In this document: positions 1-9,500 of the stretch, piece by piece
Layout of the letters: every line of letters begins with the position of its first letter
Position numbering within the stretch: the first letter of the stretch is position 1
Notes under the pieces: model-generated
Seen by the model: only the letters and a program-made list of their open reading frames with translations
Database searches by the model: none
Told to the model about the DNA's origin: nothing
Assembly (NCBI GenBank): GCA_002295885.1
Contig: DBGM01000037.1
Coordinates: 6,732-70,731, forward strand
Direction: 5' to 3'
Length of the DNA: 64,000 nucleotides
From: Phycisphaerales bacterium UBA854
Lineage (GTDB): Bacteria; Planctomycetota; Phycisphaerae; Phycisphaerales; SM1A02
Made by a program: the position numbers and the translations under genes

Positions 1-399
1 GACATGAAGACACCGATCCAGTACGCCCTCACCTGGCCCGACCGGGTCGAGGGGTGCGGCCCCACTCTGGACTGGGCGTCCATGGGGGAACTGGAGTTCC
101 AGTCGCTGGATGACCGGACCTTCCCGTCCGTCCGCATGGCGATGGAGGTGGTCCGGACGGGGGGCACTGCGGGGGCGATCTACAACGCCGCCAACGAGGT
201 CGCGGTCCAGGCGTTCCTGGAGCAGCGGATCGATTTCGGCGGCATCTTCGACCTCGTCGAACAGGGCTTGCGGGAGATTCCGGCCCGGAACGCCGACCGG
301 CTCGACGTGGTGCTGGAAGATGATGCCGCAACCCGCGCCTTTATCCACGACGTACTGGATACGATGGATCGTAGAACCGTTTCGACGATCGATCGCTGA
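1..399 (+). CDS. dxr: 1-deoxy-D-xylulose 5-phosphate reductoisomerase, C-terminal part (5' truncated by window edge)
   Basis: This is the last 132 codons of the reductoisomerase that makes 2-C-methyl-D-erythritol 4-phosphate in the non-mevalonate isoprenoid pathway, a cytosolic NADPH enzyme. The frame is open to the left edge, so the NADPH-binding half lies outside. Family segments are visible in the right order: TPIQYAL and WPDR near the edge, FPSVRMA, then NAANEVAVQAFL followed by IDFGGI. The stop lies 21 bases before rseP. dxr followed by rseP is a common bacterial arrangement, usually downstream of uppS and cdsA, which would lie to the left. Nothing looks broken in the part seen. Confidence 0.95.
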   Translation, partial: DMKTPIQYALTWPDRVEGCGPTLDWASMGELEFQSLDDRTFPSVRMAMEVVRTGGTAGAIYNAANEVAVQAFLEQRIDFGGIFDLVEQGLREIPARNADRLDVVLEDDAATRAFIHDVLDTMDRRTVSTIDR

Positions 400-420
400 C
401 CGAACGAGAGTGGACAGGCC

Positions 421-2541
421 ATGGAACTGCTGACGTCAGGCTTCAACATCTTGCTGATCATGATCGGGTTCGGTGTGCTCATCTTCGTGCACGAGCTCGG
501 GCATTTCCTCGCTGCGAAGTGGGCCGGAATCCGCACCGAGGGCTTCTCGATCGGCTTCGGTCCTCCCGTCTGCTCCTGGAGGAAGGGGATCGGATTCCGA
601 CTGGGATCCACCTACGAGGATGTGCGTCGACGGACCGGTCGGCTGCCCGGCGAACTCTCCGACGACGAACTTCGCGACGCCGGACTGGGGGAGACGGAGT
701 ACTCGCTGCGCTGGCTGCCGCTGGGCGGATTCGTCCGGATGCTCGGCCAGGACGATGTGAATCCCGCCGCGACGAGCGACAACCAGCGGAGCTTCAACGT
801 GCGCCCGATCCGCCATCGCATGGTGGTCATCAGCGCCGGAGTCGTGATGAATCTGCTCTTCGCCGGCCTGCTCTTCGTGGTCGCCTTCACGATCGGGGTC
901 CGTTTCGAGTCACCGATCATCGGGCAGGTCGTGCCCGGATCGCCCGCCGCGACCGCCGTCGCATCCGACGGCTCGGTGGGGATGCAGCCGGGCGACCGCG
1001 TCGTCGACATCGACGGGCACGCCATCGAGACCTTCGGCGACATCCAGATCGAAACCGCCATGGGTCGTCCCGACGTGGACATGACGGTCCAGATCGAACG
1101 GGAGGGGGTCGCCGATCCGCTTCGCTTCACCATGCGTCCGCGAGTCGAACCAACATCCCGCCTGATGGGGATCGGTGTGATGCCGGCCTCGTCGACCCGT
1201 CTGCTGACGGTGGAGGAGATGCCGATCATCGAGTCCGTCCTGGACCGGGTGGGGCTCTCGGCGCAGGGGGTCGAGCCGGGCATGACCCTGACCGAAATCG
1301 ACGGGGAGTCGGTGTGGAACTACGAAAGCTACACCACCCTCAGCGACGGACGCGACGGCGACCGCATCGAGACGACCTGGGTGGCGGCCGACGAATCGGG
1401 GCGGGGGGCCGACCGGTCCATCGTCGCGACGCTCGAGCCCACCCCGCAGTGGCAGCAGCTCCGCTACCCCGACGCGACCAGCACGTCGATCGTGGGATAC
1501 GAAGAGGGGCTGCTGGGTCTGGTGCCACTGGTGCAGTTGAGTTCCATTGCCCCCGGTAGCCCCAATGAGGGACTTCTGCTTCCCGGCGACATCGTCCTCC
1601 GCATCGGAAACCATCAGGCTCCCCGCATGCGGACGTTCCGGCAGTTCATCGTCGACCATGGTGCCGGTCCGGTCGAGATGACGGTGCTGCGGGAGGGAGA
1701 ACCCGTAGCGGTGTCCGCCCGGATCGAGGAGACGGGGGTGTTCGACCCCAGGCCCATGATGGGAGTGACGCCGACCTACGCCTGGGACGAACCCCGGTTC
1801 GCCCGGCCGATGGACTCCGTCCAGTCGACTTCCTCCGCGGACGGAGAGCCCGTCGAGATCGCCACACCGGTGGCGTCCCTCGGCCTGCTGGGTGGATCAT
1901 GCATCGAGTCGGTGGACGGAGCCCCGGTCGCCGACTGGCGTGACATCTGGCGTCGGGTGCACGGCCGCGACGGTGTCGGGGACCTCGAGCTCACGATCCA
2001 GCTGCCGACCAAGCAGGCCGACCGCACCACGGTCCGGATCCCCGTCGATGCGAGCTGGGGCGACCAGATCGGGGGACTGGCCTGGCAGCCCTCCCTGCCG
2101 TACTTCCTCTTCGAGCCGCTCTACGTCCTGCGGCACGCGAACGGCGATCCGTTTCGTGCGGTGTCCATGGGCATGCAGGAAACGGCCTCCTTCGCCGTTC
2201 TCACCTATCTCACCATCGACCGACTGTTCCGCGGAACGGTGAAGGTGGAGCATCTTCAGGGACCGGTGGGCATCGTCCACATCGGTTCGAAGGTCGCGGA
2301 CCGTGGGTTCAGCTACCTGCTGTTCTTCCTGGGGCTGATCAGCGTCAACCTGGCGGTCATCAACTTCCTACCGCTTCCCATCGTGGACGGAGGGCTCTTC
2401 CTGTACCTCGTCTACGAAGCCGTCAAGGGCAAGCCGCCCTCCGTCGGATTCCAGAACGGCGCGGCCCTGTTCGGTCTGCTGCTCATCGCGACCGCCTTCG
2501 TGGTGACGTTCTACAATGACATCGCCAGGATCATCGGCTGA
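421..2541 (+). CDS. rseP: RseP-family site-2 membrane metalloprotease with extra PDZ segments
   Basis: This is an intramembrane zinc protease that cleaves membrane-bound regulators such as anti-sigma factors. HELGH at residues 24-28 in the first membrane segment supplies the zinc ligands and catalytic Glu. The cytoplasmic loop motifs GFGP (45-48) and LPLGGFVRM follow. The third metal-ligand motif NFLPLPIVDGG is at 648-658 near the C-terminus, where many homologues have LDG. At 706 residues it is about 250 longer than Escherichia coli RseP. The extra length is periplasmic: PDZ-like stretches are visible near residues 165-240, 275-310, 365-430 and 485-530, against two in the E. coli protein. 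It starts with ATG after dxr and ends 19 bases before the next gene's GTG. Confidence 0.92.
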   Translation: MELLTSGFNILLIMIGFGVLIFVHELGHFLAAKWAGIRTEGFSIGFGPPVCSWRKGIGFRLGSTYEDVRRRTGRLPGELSDDELRDAGLGETEYSLRWLPLGGFVRMLGQDDVNPAATSDNQRSFNVRPIRHRMVVISAGVVMNLLFAGLLFVVAFTIGVRFESPIIGQVVPGSPAATAVASDGSVGMQPGDRVVDIDGHAIETFGDIQIETAMGRPDVDMTVQIEREGVADPLRFTMRPRVEPTSRLMGIGVMPASSTRLLTVEEMPIIESVLDRVGLSAQGVEPGMTLTEIDGESVWNYESYTTLSDGRDGDRIETTWVAADESGRGADRSIVATLEPTPQWQQLRYPDATSTSIVGYEEGLLGLVPLVQLSSIAPGSPNEGLLLPGDIVLRIGNHQAPRMRTFRQFIVDHGAGPVEMTVLREGEPVAVSARIEETGVFDPRPMMGVTPTYAWDEPRFARPMDSVQSTSSADGEPVEIATPVASLGLLGGSCIESVDGAPVADWRDIWRRVHGRDGVGDLELTIQLPTKQADRTTVRIPVDASWGDQIGGLAWQPSLPYFLFEPLYVLRHANGDPFRAVSMGMQETASFAVLTYLTIDRLFRGTVKVEHLQGPVGIVHIGSKVADRGFSYLLFFLGLISVNLAVINFLPLPIVDGGLFLYLVYEAVKGKPPSVGFQNGAALFGLLLIATAFVVTFYNDIARIIG

Positions 2542-2560
2542 TCCTTTCAGGAGTCGAACC

Positions 2561-3331
2561 GTGTCACGACCAGTCGCACTCGTCACCGGAGCCTCATCGG
2601 GAGTCGGTCGGGCCTGCGCCCTCGGCCTTGCGGAGCGGGGCTTCGATCTCGCCGTGGCCGCCCGGCGCTCCGATGAACTCGACGCCCTGGCCCGACAGCT
2701 CGGCGATTCGTGCCGGGTGATGATCCGGTGCGTCGACCTGCACGATCCGGAGGAGACGGCCCGCGTGGTTCCCGAGGTGGTCGACGAGTTCGGCCGGCTC
2801 GACGTGCTGCTCAACATCGCGGGCATCTTCGACATCGCACCGCTGCACGAGATGTCCCTGGGATCCCTGCAGCGCACCCTGGCGATCAACACGATTGCGC
2901 CCGCCATCCTGGTCCGCGAGGCGTGGGCCGCCCTGGCGGCGGCTCCCCGGGGCGTGGTGCTCAACATGTCCTCGCTGGCATCGATCGATCCGTTCCCCGG
3001 TGCGGGGGCCTACGGGATCAGCAAGTCGGCCATCGAGGGCCTGACCCGTTCCGTGCACGTGGAATCACTGGCCGCGGAGGCGGGCATCGAGGCGTATTCG
3101 CTCGCCGCCGGCTGCATCGACACGCCGATGCTCCGCAGCGTGCTGGGGGACATCGAGCTGCCGGCCGGGGCGGAGATTCCCATGGACCAGTTCGTGGGCA
3201 TCGCCATGGACTGCATCGAGGGCCGGCGTCCGGAAGCCCGTGGTCTGCCGCTGTTCGTGGTCCGGGACGGTTTCGCGACCCTCGACTCCGAAGAGGCTCT
3301 GGAGGCCATCCGAGTCCTCTGGAAGGCGTGA
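2561..3331 (+). CDS. short-chain dehydrogenase/reductase (SDR) of unknown substrate
   Basis: This is a classical SDR oxidoreductase of 256 residues. The N-terminal TGASSGVG cofactor-binding motif, the NIAG motif, the Ser of NMSS and the YGISK active-site pair are all present, so an NAD(P)-dependent carbonyl or alcohol oxidoreductase is expected. The substrate cannot be named from the sequence. The GTG at 2561 is chosen because AGGAG sits 7 bases upstream, at 2549-2553. An in-frame ATG at 2516 would overlap the end of rseP and has no such signal. It follows rseP by 19 bases and is probably cotranscribed with it. A strong terminator follows at 3395-3428. Confidence 0.88.
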   Translation: MSRPVALVTGASSGVGRACALGLAERGFDLAVAARRSDELDALARQLGDSCRVMIRCVDLHDPEETARVVPEVVDEFGRLDVLLNIAGIFDIAPLHEMSLGSLQRTLAINTIAPAILVREAWAALAAAPRGVVLNMSSLASIDPFPGAGAYGISKSAIEGLTRSVHVESLAAEAGIEAYSLAAGCIDTPMLRSVLGDIELPAGAEIPMDQFVGIAMDCIEGRRPEARGLPLFVVRDGFATLDSEEALEAIRVLWKA

Positions 3332-3394
3332 AGTTCCATCTGTGCGGCTTCTGCGGTCTCGAAGGCCGGTGAGCCCAATGATCCCCGGCCCGCT

Positions 3395-3428
3395 GGCCGA
3401 TCCCGCTTGAATGGGACGGCCGGTTTTT
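3395..3428 (+). terminator. rho-independent terminator after the SDR gene
   Basis: A GC-rich stem (GGCCG, bulged A, TCCC; loop of 8; GGGACGGCC) is followed by GG and five T. It closes the dxr-rseP-SDR transcript. It also argues against the upstream in-frame ATG at 3407 as the start of the next gene, because that codon lies inside the loop. Confidence 0.85.
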
Positions 3429-3484
3429 CGACGTTCAAGGTGTCGGATTCCATTTCGGGATCCATGGGGGAGTGTCGTACCACG

Positions 3485-4537
3485 ATGGAGGCCAGGACAC
3501 CATCGATGCCGATTCCATCCGGACTCCGGGTGTTGCTGATCGAGCCGGACCGGATGACCGCGGAGCGGATCCGGCGGTCGCTCGTCGACTCCGTGCCGTG
3601 TGCGCCGCCGCCGGTGTGCCGGATCGTGGAATCGTTGGCGGCGATGCACGATCTCGCACCGGAACAGTTCGATGTGGTCGTCACCGCCTCGGTGCTGCCG
3701 GACGCATGCGGTCTGGACGTGCTCGTGTACCTGCAGGGCACCTCTCCCGACACGCCGGTCATCGTGACCGGTGCGGAGGCCGACGCCGCCATGGCCGTGG
3801 ACGCCATTCGTGGAGGAGCTGCGGAATTCGTGCTGCTGACCGGGCACGAAACGGTCACTATTCCGCTGGCGGTGGAGAAGGCGTTCGTGCATCGTCAGCT
3901 CCGTGAGGAGAACGAGGGACTGCAGGAGGATCTCGGACGATCCATGGCCGATCTGGCCGTCCTCAATCAGAAGCTCGAGAAGTCCATCCGGCAGCTGGAA
4001 GTCACGGCGCGAACCGACGAACTGACCGGCCTAAGCAATCGCCGCTGGTTGAACCTCATGCTTGAGGGTCGCTGGGCGGAGGCCGAGCGTCACGACCTCT
4101 CGATGGCGTTCATCATGATCGATCTCGACGGCTTCAAGCAGCTCAACGACCGTCTCGGGCACCAGCGTGGCGACGAGCTCCTGCGGATCGTGGGCGACGT
4201 CATCGACGGCAACTGCCGGGAGATCGATGTCGCCGCCCGGTACGGAGGGGACGAGTTCTGCATTCTCATGCCGCACACCGATCTGGACGCCGCCATGCAC
4301 GTGGCGGGCCGGGTGTCGGATGCCTTCATGGATCGGATCGGCGAACTCGAACTGGGATCCGTTCGTGTCGGACTTTCCATCGGTGTCGGCCACCGAGATC
4401 TCTCCGATCCGGGGTCGGCCGAAGACCTGGTTCGGCATGCCGACGAGGCGATGTACGCAGCGAAGGCGGCGTCGAACGGTCCGCAGCGGGTGTTCGTTCG
4501 TGCCCGTGGCGGGGCGATGCTCTCGCCGGCCGCCTGA
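3485..4537 (+). CDS. diguanylate cyclase with a degenerate receiver domain
   Basis: The protein has an N-terminal receiver-like domain (about residues 10-130), a helical coiled linker (about 137-174) and a C-terminal GGDEF domain that makes cyclic di-GMP. The signature GGDEF is intact at 254-258, and the product-inhibition RxxD motif is present just before it (REID at 245-248), as in PleD. The receiver lacks the phosphoacceptor Asp: the aligned position is Ala68 in VVVTASVLPD, and the conserved Lys-Pro is also lost (LLTG). It should therefore not be phosphorylated, and may instead bind a partner or dimerise constitutively. The start is uncertain: ATG 3464, 3485 and 3506 are possible, with GGGGAG upstream of 3485. 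Its stop abuts that of smpB with no spacer. Confidence 0.87.
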   Translation: MEARTPSMPIPSGLRVLLIEPDRMTAERIRRSLVDSVPCAPPPVCRIVESLAAMHDLAPEQFDVVVTASVLPDACGLDVLVYLQGTSPDTPVIVTGAEADAAMAVDAIRGGAAEFVLLTGHETVTIPLAVEKAFVHRQLREENEGLQEDLGRSMADLAVLNQKLEKSIRQLEVTARTDELTGLSNRRWLNLMLEGRWAEAERHDLSMAFIMIDLDGFKQLNDRLGHQRGDELLRIVGDVIDGNCREIDVAARYGGDEFCILMPHTDLDAAMHVAGRVSDAFMDRIGELELGSVRVGLSIGVGHRDLSDPGSAEDLVRHADEAMYAAKAASNGPQRVFVRARGGAMLSPAA

Positions 4538-5020
4538 TCAACGACGCTTCAGCGCGCGTTCGATGTCGCGTTTGGCTTCCTTGGCCTTGAGATCCTGCCG
4601 CTTGTCCGGAGCCTTCTTGCCGGTCCCCAGTCCGACCAGCAGCTTGGCTCGGCCGTCCACGAAGTACATCTTCAGGGGCACGATGGTGCACCCCCGGCTT
4701 CGGGATGCGACGGCCCATTTTCGGATCTCGCGACGATGGGCGAGCAGGACCCGGGTGCGGGTCGGTTCGTGCTGCCGATGGGGGCCGGCGGGCGGATACT
4801 CCGCGATGTGGATGCTGTGCAGCGTGAGGGAGAGGGGGTCTTCGGACGCCTTCACGTATCCCTCGGCAAGCGATACCTGGCCGCTCCGGACCGACTTGAT
4901 CTCCGTGCCCAGCAGCTTGATTCCGCACTCGAGGGTGTCCGTGATGGTGTAGAGATGCCGAGCCTTTCGGTTCTCGATCACGGGTTCGTTGGACTTCTGG
5001 TTGGAGCTTTTCTTGGCCAT
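4538..5020 (-). CDS. smpB: SsrA-binding protein SmpB
   Basis: SmpB binds tmRNA and brings it to stalled ribosomes for trans-translation. The sequence shows the oligonucleotide-binding barrel with IENRKARHLY, CGIKLLGTEIKSVR and VSLAEGYV, then PLKMYFVDGRAKLLVGLGTGKK and a basic tail ending ERALKRR. The start at 5020 gives MAKKSSNQK and 160 residues, typical of the family. The ATG 12 bases upstream (5030-5032) is less likely, because a TAGCAT -10-like box (5031-5036 on this strand) overlaps it. The stop codon is directly adjacent to that of the convergent diguanylate cyclase gene (TGATCA). Confidence 0.93.
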   Translation of the reverse strand: MAKKSSNQKSNEPVIENRKARHLYTITDTLECGIKLLGTEIKSVRSGQVSLAEGYVKASEDPLSLTLHSIHIAEYPPAGPHRQHEPTRTRVLLAHRREIRKWAVASRSRGCTIVPLKMYFVDGRAKLLVGLGTGKKAPDKRQDLKAKEAKRDIERALKRR

Positions 5021-5035
5021 CGATGCCTGCATGCT

Positions 5036-5070
5036 AACGAAACGGCCCCGCAGGGATCCCTGCAGGGCCG
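5036..5070 (-). terminator. terminator downstream of tRNA-Leu
   Basis: On the minus strand the near-palindrome CGGCCC, bulge, GCAGG, GATC loop, CCTGC, bulge, GGGCCG is followed by TTTCGTT. It lies between tRNA-Leu and smpB. The hairpin is strong and the T tract is interrupted, so this is a probable intrinsic terminator for the tRNA transcript. Confidence 0.65.
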
Positions 5071-5075
5071 GTCAA

Positions 5076-5161
5076 TGCGCGAGAGAGGACTCGAACCTCC
5101 ACGGGATTTTACTCCCACCAGCACCTCAAGCTGGCGCGTCTGCCAATTCCGCCACTCGCGC
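5076..5161 (-). tRNA. tRNA-Leu (anticodon GAG)
   Basis: An 86-base tRNA folds on the minus strand. The acceptor stem is GCGCGAG/CTCGCGC with discriminator A. The anticodon stem CCAGC/GCTGG encloses the loop TTGAGGT, giving anticodon GAG. A long variable arm (about 14 bases) marks a class II tRNA, and the T arm carries GTTCGAG. CCA is not encoded. A TATCCT box lies 19 bases upstream, and a hairpin terminator follows the 3' end. Confidence 0.95.
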
Positions 5162-5180
5162 TCAGGATGCGTGATCGGGC

Positions 5181-5186
5181 AGGATA
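5181..5186 (-). promoter_or_regulatory. -10 box (TATCCT) for tRNA-Leu
   Basis: On the minus strand GGTATCCT lies 19 bases before the mature tRNA 5' end. That would leave a 5' leader of about 12 bases for RNase P to remove. No clear -35 is seen. Confidence 0.5.
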
Positions 5187-5244
5187 CCTGTGATTGGCTC
5201 CGGTGGAAAGGGGGTCGGCCCGTGATCTGGGCCCCGGGTCCTGC

Positions 5245-5250
5245 TAGGCT
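5245..5250 (+). promoter_or_regulatory. extended -10 box (TGcTAGGCT) for queE
   Basis: TAGGCT with an upstream TG ends 8 bases before the queE ATG. A transcript from it would be leaderless or nearly so. There is no Shine-Dalgarno sequence before this start. Confidence 0.4.
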
Positions 5251-5258
5251 GCAGGACC

Positions 5259-5939
5259 ATGGCACGGCTGCTGATCAACGAGCTGTTCTTCTCGATCCAG
5301 GGAGAATCCTCCCGGCTGGGGCGTCCCTGCGTCTTCGTTCGACTCCGGGGGTGCCATCTTCGGTGCCGCTACTGCGATACCGAATACGCCTTCAAGGAGG
5401 GGGAGGGCATGGAGATCGACGAGATCATCGAACGGATCTCCCGATGGCCCTGTCGCCTGGTCGAACTCACGGGGGGGGAACCTTTGCTGCAGAAGCCCGT
5501 CCATGAGTTGATGCGACGGCTCTGCGATCAGGGCTGGACGGTCCTCCTGGAGACCTCCGGTGCATGTCCGATCGATACCTGCGACGAGCGGGTGGTGAGG
5601 ATCGTGGACATCAAGACTCCGGGCAGCGGGGAATCGGAACGCAACTGCTGGGAGAACGTCGAGGTCCTCCGGCGGACGGACGAGGTCAAGTTCGTGATCA
5701 CGGACCGGGCCGACTACGAGTGGATGCGCGGGGTGATCGATCGGTACGATCTGAAAGATCGGGTGGACACGATCCTCGTGTCCCCGGTCAATGAACAGGC
5801 GGCGGGAACGGAGATCAAAGGCTGCGCCGCGCTTTCGATGCGCACGGTGGCGGAGTGGGTACTGGAGGACGGGCTCGACGTGCTGCTGCAGCCGCAGCTG
5901 CACAAGGCGATCTGGGATCCGTCCACCCGTGGCGTCTAG
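5259..5939 (+). CDS. queE: 7-carboxy-7-deazaguanine synthase QueE (radical SAM)
   Basis: QueE is the radical SAM enzyme that turns 6-carboxytetrahydropterin into 7-carboxy-7-deazaguanine on the route to queuosine and other deazapurines. The cluster-binding cysteines C32, C36 and C39 (GCHLRCRYCD) have the CxxxCxxC spacing. The SAM-binding TGGEP motif is at 71-75. At 226 residues it has normal length. It stands alone: queC, queD and queF are not in this window. A glutamyl-queuosine tRNA synthetase homologue (gluQ) lies about 16 kb away. It converges on nuoC with a 6-base gap. Confidence 0.93.
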   Translation: MARLLINELFFSIQGESSRLGRPCVFVRLRGCHLRCRYCDTEYAFKEGEGMEIDEIIERISRWPCRLVELTGGEPLLQKPVHELMRRLCDQGWTVLLETSGACPIDTCDERVVRIVDIKTPGSGESERNCWENVEVLRRTDEVKFVITDRADYEWMRGVIDRYDLKDRVDTILVSPVNEQAAGTEIKGCAALSMRTVAEWVLEDGLDVLLQPQLHKAIWDPSTRGV

Positions 5940-5945
5940 TTTCCG

Positions 5946-6497
5946 TCAGGTGGAGTCTCGATCGACGACTTCGTGGTTCTCGCGTTCGCCGCGGCCCCGC
6001 AGGGGGTAGTCCTTGCGAAGCGGGAAGGCCGGGTAGTCGCTCCAGGTCAGGATGCGACGAAGGTCGGGATGTCCCGTGAACTCGATGCCGAACATGTCGA
6101 ACGCCTCGCGTTCACGCCATTCGGCGCCGGGCCAGAGGTCGCAGACGGAGGCGACGCGGAGGCCGGGGTCCATGTCGTTGCCGGAGGTGTCGCCCTGCGG
6201 TTCGAGGTAGGTCTTAACGACCAGCATGGTGTTCGTCGAGAAGCTGCGGATCACCCATACCACCGCGAATCTCCCCGGCATCCGGACCGGATAGTCCAGG
6301 TAGTCGACCACCGTGACGTCGCTGAGCAGAGCGTAGTCGCATTCAGGATGTTCCTTGAGGAAGCGGAGCACATCGTGGGCATCCTCGGGCTGGACGATCA
6401 GCGAGGCCTGGCCGCGGAAGTCCGTGGCCTGCAGCTTGGCATCCGGGAAGGCCTCACGGACGCGGGGGAGTGCAGGATGGTCGATGCTGGTCGGCAT
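5946..6497 (-). CDS. nuoC: NADH-quinone oxidoreductase subunit C
   Basis: This is the 30-kDa subunit of the peripheral arm of respiratory complex I. The family signature is clear in WPGAEWREREAFDMFGIEF followed by GHPDLRRIL, and the C-terminal FPLRKDYPLRG is typical. At 183 residues it has the usual length for a stand-alone NuoC not fused to NuoD. No other nuo gene is adjacent; nuoB is about 10 kb away on the opposite strand. A TACAAT box ends exactly 6 bases before the ATG and there is no Shine-Dalgarno sequence, so the mRNA is probably leaderless. Confidence 0.93.
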   Translation of the reverse strand: MPTSIDHPALPRVREAFPDAKLQATDFRGQASLIVQPEDAHDVLRFLKEHPECDYALLSDVTVVDYLDYPVRMPGRFAVVWVIRSFSTNTMLVVKTYLEPQGDTSGNDMDPGLRVASVCDLWPGAEWREREAFDMFGIEFTGHPDLRRILTWSDYPAFPLRKDYPLRGRGERENHEVVDRDST

Positions 6498-6503
6498 GGT
6501 CTT

Positions 6504-6509
6504 ATTGTA
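6504..6509 (-). promoter_or_regulatory. -10 box (TACAAT) placed for a leaderless nuoC transcript
   Basis: On the minus strand TACAAT is followed by six bases and then the nuoC ATG. With the usual -10 to start-site distance, transcription would begin at or next to the A of the ATG. Confidence 0.5.
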
Positions 6510-6529
6510 GAAGATCCGATGCGAAACGG

Positions 6530-9500
6530 TCAGGGATTTATCGCACCACCGCGGGCACCGGTGATCGTGATGGTGTCGATGGCCGGATCCATGTTCCAGA
6601 GGACGCTTCCGGCCCGAACCGGGGTGGGGGACCCCTCGGTGAGAATCGAGACCGAGCGGCCCTGGGCCGCGGCGACCTTGGCCAGCCCGGTGCCGACGTC
6701 GTAGTCGAAGAGGTCGCAGTCGACCCGGCGGCGTGGTGTGGCGATGTAGACCTGGCCGCTGGCCATGAGGCGGTCGATGTCCATGTCGTCCCCAAGGTCC
6801 AGGACGCTTTCCTCCGGATTCCGATCCTGCTCGGTGCGGGGATCGGCGCTCGGTCGCGTACGGGCCTCGATGCGTTCGGCCGTGATCGACGCGATGTCCC
6901 GGTCGGTGAGGCCCCGGTAGATCCCCTCGACCTCGCCTTCCATGGAGAGTTCGAACACGCCGTCGGCGTCGCGGGCCATGTCGAGGCGTCTCGTCCAGAC
7001 GAACCGGGATGTGCCCGGACCCTTGAACAGGCCCCGGCCTTCCCCGTCGTCCTCGCCGGTTCCGTTGTCCGGGTCACGTATCACGAGTTCACCGTCGCCG
7101 ACCACTTCGGCCTGCTCGGCCAGGTCGTTCCAGGTCAGATGCTTGGCGGCGACGTAGAAGATGCGCGGCTCGTCGGTCCGGTCCGGAGCCTGCCAGGCCC
7201 GCTGCTCGAGTCTGGCGTCGCCGCGGGCGATGAGTCGTTCGAGCACGCGGCCTGATCCGGCCGCGTCGAAGGGGTCCGCGTCATCCCGTCGACTGCGTGC
7301 GGTGCCGAGTTCGGGTTCGGTGTGGCTGAACTGGAGAATCAGCGTCCGGCCGTCGAGCCGGTTTCGTTCGCCGGGATTCGGCTCGGCGATCACGGAGACC
7401 GCACCGGTGAGCTTGATCTCGCCCGCTCCTTCGTTGAAGTTGCTGTCGTAGTTCATCGACTCGTTCCAGCGGGCACGCATGGTGACGCTGGGAGGATCGC
7501 CCCGTCTTCGGGGGGCGATCTGCGGCCGCTTGATCCGGGTGCCGGACCGGAGATCCAGCGGGCGGGTGAGGAGACGGGCCTGTCCCGGGCCATCCCAGTA
7601 CGCCGTGCCTTCCTTGCGACGCAGCGTCACGGAACGACCGTGATCGATCAGCATGTCGTCGCGGGCGATGACGACGTCCTCTCCCGTGAGCTGGACGGTC
7701 TCCTGGGCCGCATCCGCCTGAAGCCGGTCGGCGAACGCCCGGGCTCCGTCCGCCAGCAGGACCTGGACGTCGCCGTTGGCGAAGACGTCCTGGACTCTGG
7801 TGTCGGATCCGATGAGCGAGTCGGAGTCCGAATCGTCCGTGGAGGGGGACGCCTCGGATTCCGGGGCCTGGGCGAAGGTGACGTCGAGATCGTCGGCCCA
7901 GATGGTCTGGTCGTCGTTCCGGGCCATGACCTGCTCGACGGCGGTCATTCTGGCCGGTACCGCCTTGCCCGTCTCGTTCTTCTCGAAGCGCATCTTGAGC
8001 TGCTGGCATGAGATCACGCCGTCGACGGACTGCACGTCGACGTCGCCCTTGAAGACGATCTGCTGCAGCACCGGCTGGTCGCTGCTGCTCGAGGGCTCGA
8101 ATGCGAGATCCACACCACCGGTCCAGGTGATGTCGAGTTCGGATCCGGTTTCGGCCGCCTCCGATTCCGTCACGGCGATCGGCTGGTTGGCGGCCGTCGG
8201 GTCCGTGGGAGGAATCGTGTCCGGGGTGTCGAGCGGATTCTCAGCCCGGGCGACCATGCTCACGGTTCCCGCATCGGTGAACCCGCCTTCGCCGCGTTCC
8301 CGGCTCAGCCACATGTGGCTGCCTCGGGCGCGGAGACGGTCGTCCCGGATCAGGACGTCACGGACCTCGTCGGCGTGGAGATCGAATCGATCATCGAGGG
8401 CGTGGTAGACCACGCGCCCGCAGGTGATCTCGGTCAACTCGGCGGAATCGAGGATGTAGACGGGGGATCCCACCAGTTCCGCCCGGGTCTCGTCGGGGGA
8501 AGCCGGACGATCCCTCGAATCCTCCACGGGAACCATGGTGACCGGTCCGTCGCAGGTGAGCAGAATGTCGTCGGGCCCGGGGACCGGTGCGGTGCCGGTC
8601 GTCGCCAGGGTCATCCAGGTCAGTCGCTCGGGCCACGGCATGGCACGGGCCATGGGCATCCCGGTCGAATCGAACCGCCGGGCCTGCCCCTCGAAGGCGT
8701 CGGACTCGAGGGAGAACGTGACATGCAGGTCGTCGCCGGTGACGACCTTGCCGTTGCGGATGCCGCCCTGCAGGATCCGGATGTTCTCGTTGAGGGTCAG
8801 CGTGTAGAAGATCGCATCGGACGGATCGGGTGTGGACGACACGGGGTTGATCGCGGCCGGGCGGACCACTGGGGGCGCGCTGGTGATCCGGGCGTTGCGG
8901 CGGGGGGGCCAGTTTGGATCCGGACGGAGGGCGACGGATTCGTTCTCGGGTTGGAGGAGGAGGTAGTCGAGCCGCTGCATCGAAAGGTATTCGATCCGGT
9001 CGGCCTGGCTGTTGAGGAGCACCTCGAGATCGTGCCCCACCATGGTCTCCGTTTCCGTGACCAGATCGATGCGGTCGTCGCAGAGGATCTTGCCCAGGAA
9101 GTTGTCGAACTCGGCCCGGGTGGTGCGCATCTCGAGCGACGGAGCGTGCAGCGACGGGTCCGCGACGCGTCCATCCACCGGTTCGTAGAGATTGATGCGG
9201 ACATCCCCGGTGATGCGACCCGTCTCCAGGGCGCGGCTCGGGGCGTAGGCCACGGCCCGCTCGCCGGTGATGGTCAGCAAACGGTCGTTGCTCAGGTAGA
9301 GTTCGACCTGGGGGCGGATCATGTCGATCCAGTGGGCCGGGTATTCCGGAGGATTGGGATCCAGATGCTCGCAGCGGTACTGCTGGGAGAGCTGCCCCCG
9401 GCTGTCGGCGATCTGCACCCACCCGCCCGCGGGCAGGTCGAGGCCGATGTCGGGATCCAGGATGCCCCCGGTTGCGGTTTCGTCCTCCTGCAGCCGACTG

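Noticed and set aside
3407..3484. Upstream ATG (3407) for the diguanylate cyclase
   Set aside because: It lies inside the loop of an intrinsic terminator, so it could not be on the cyclase mRNA.
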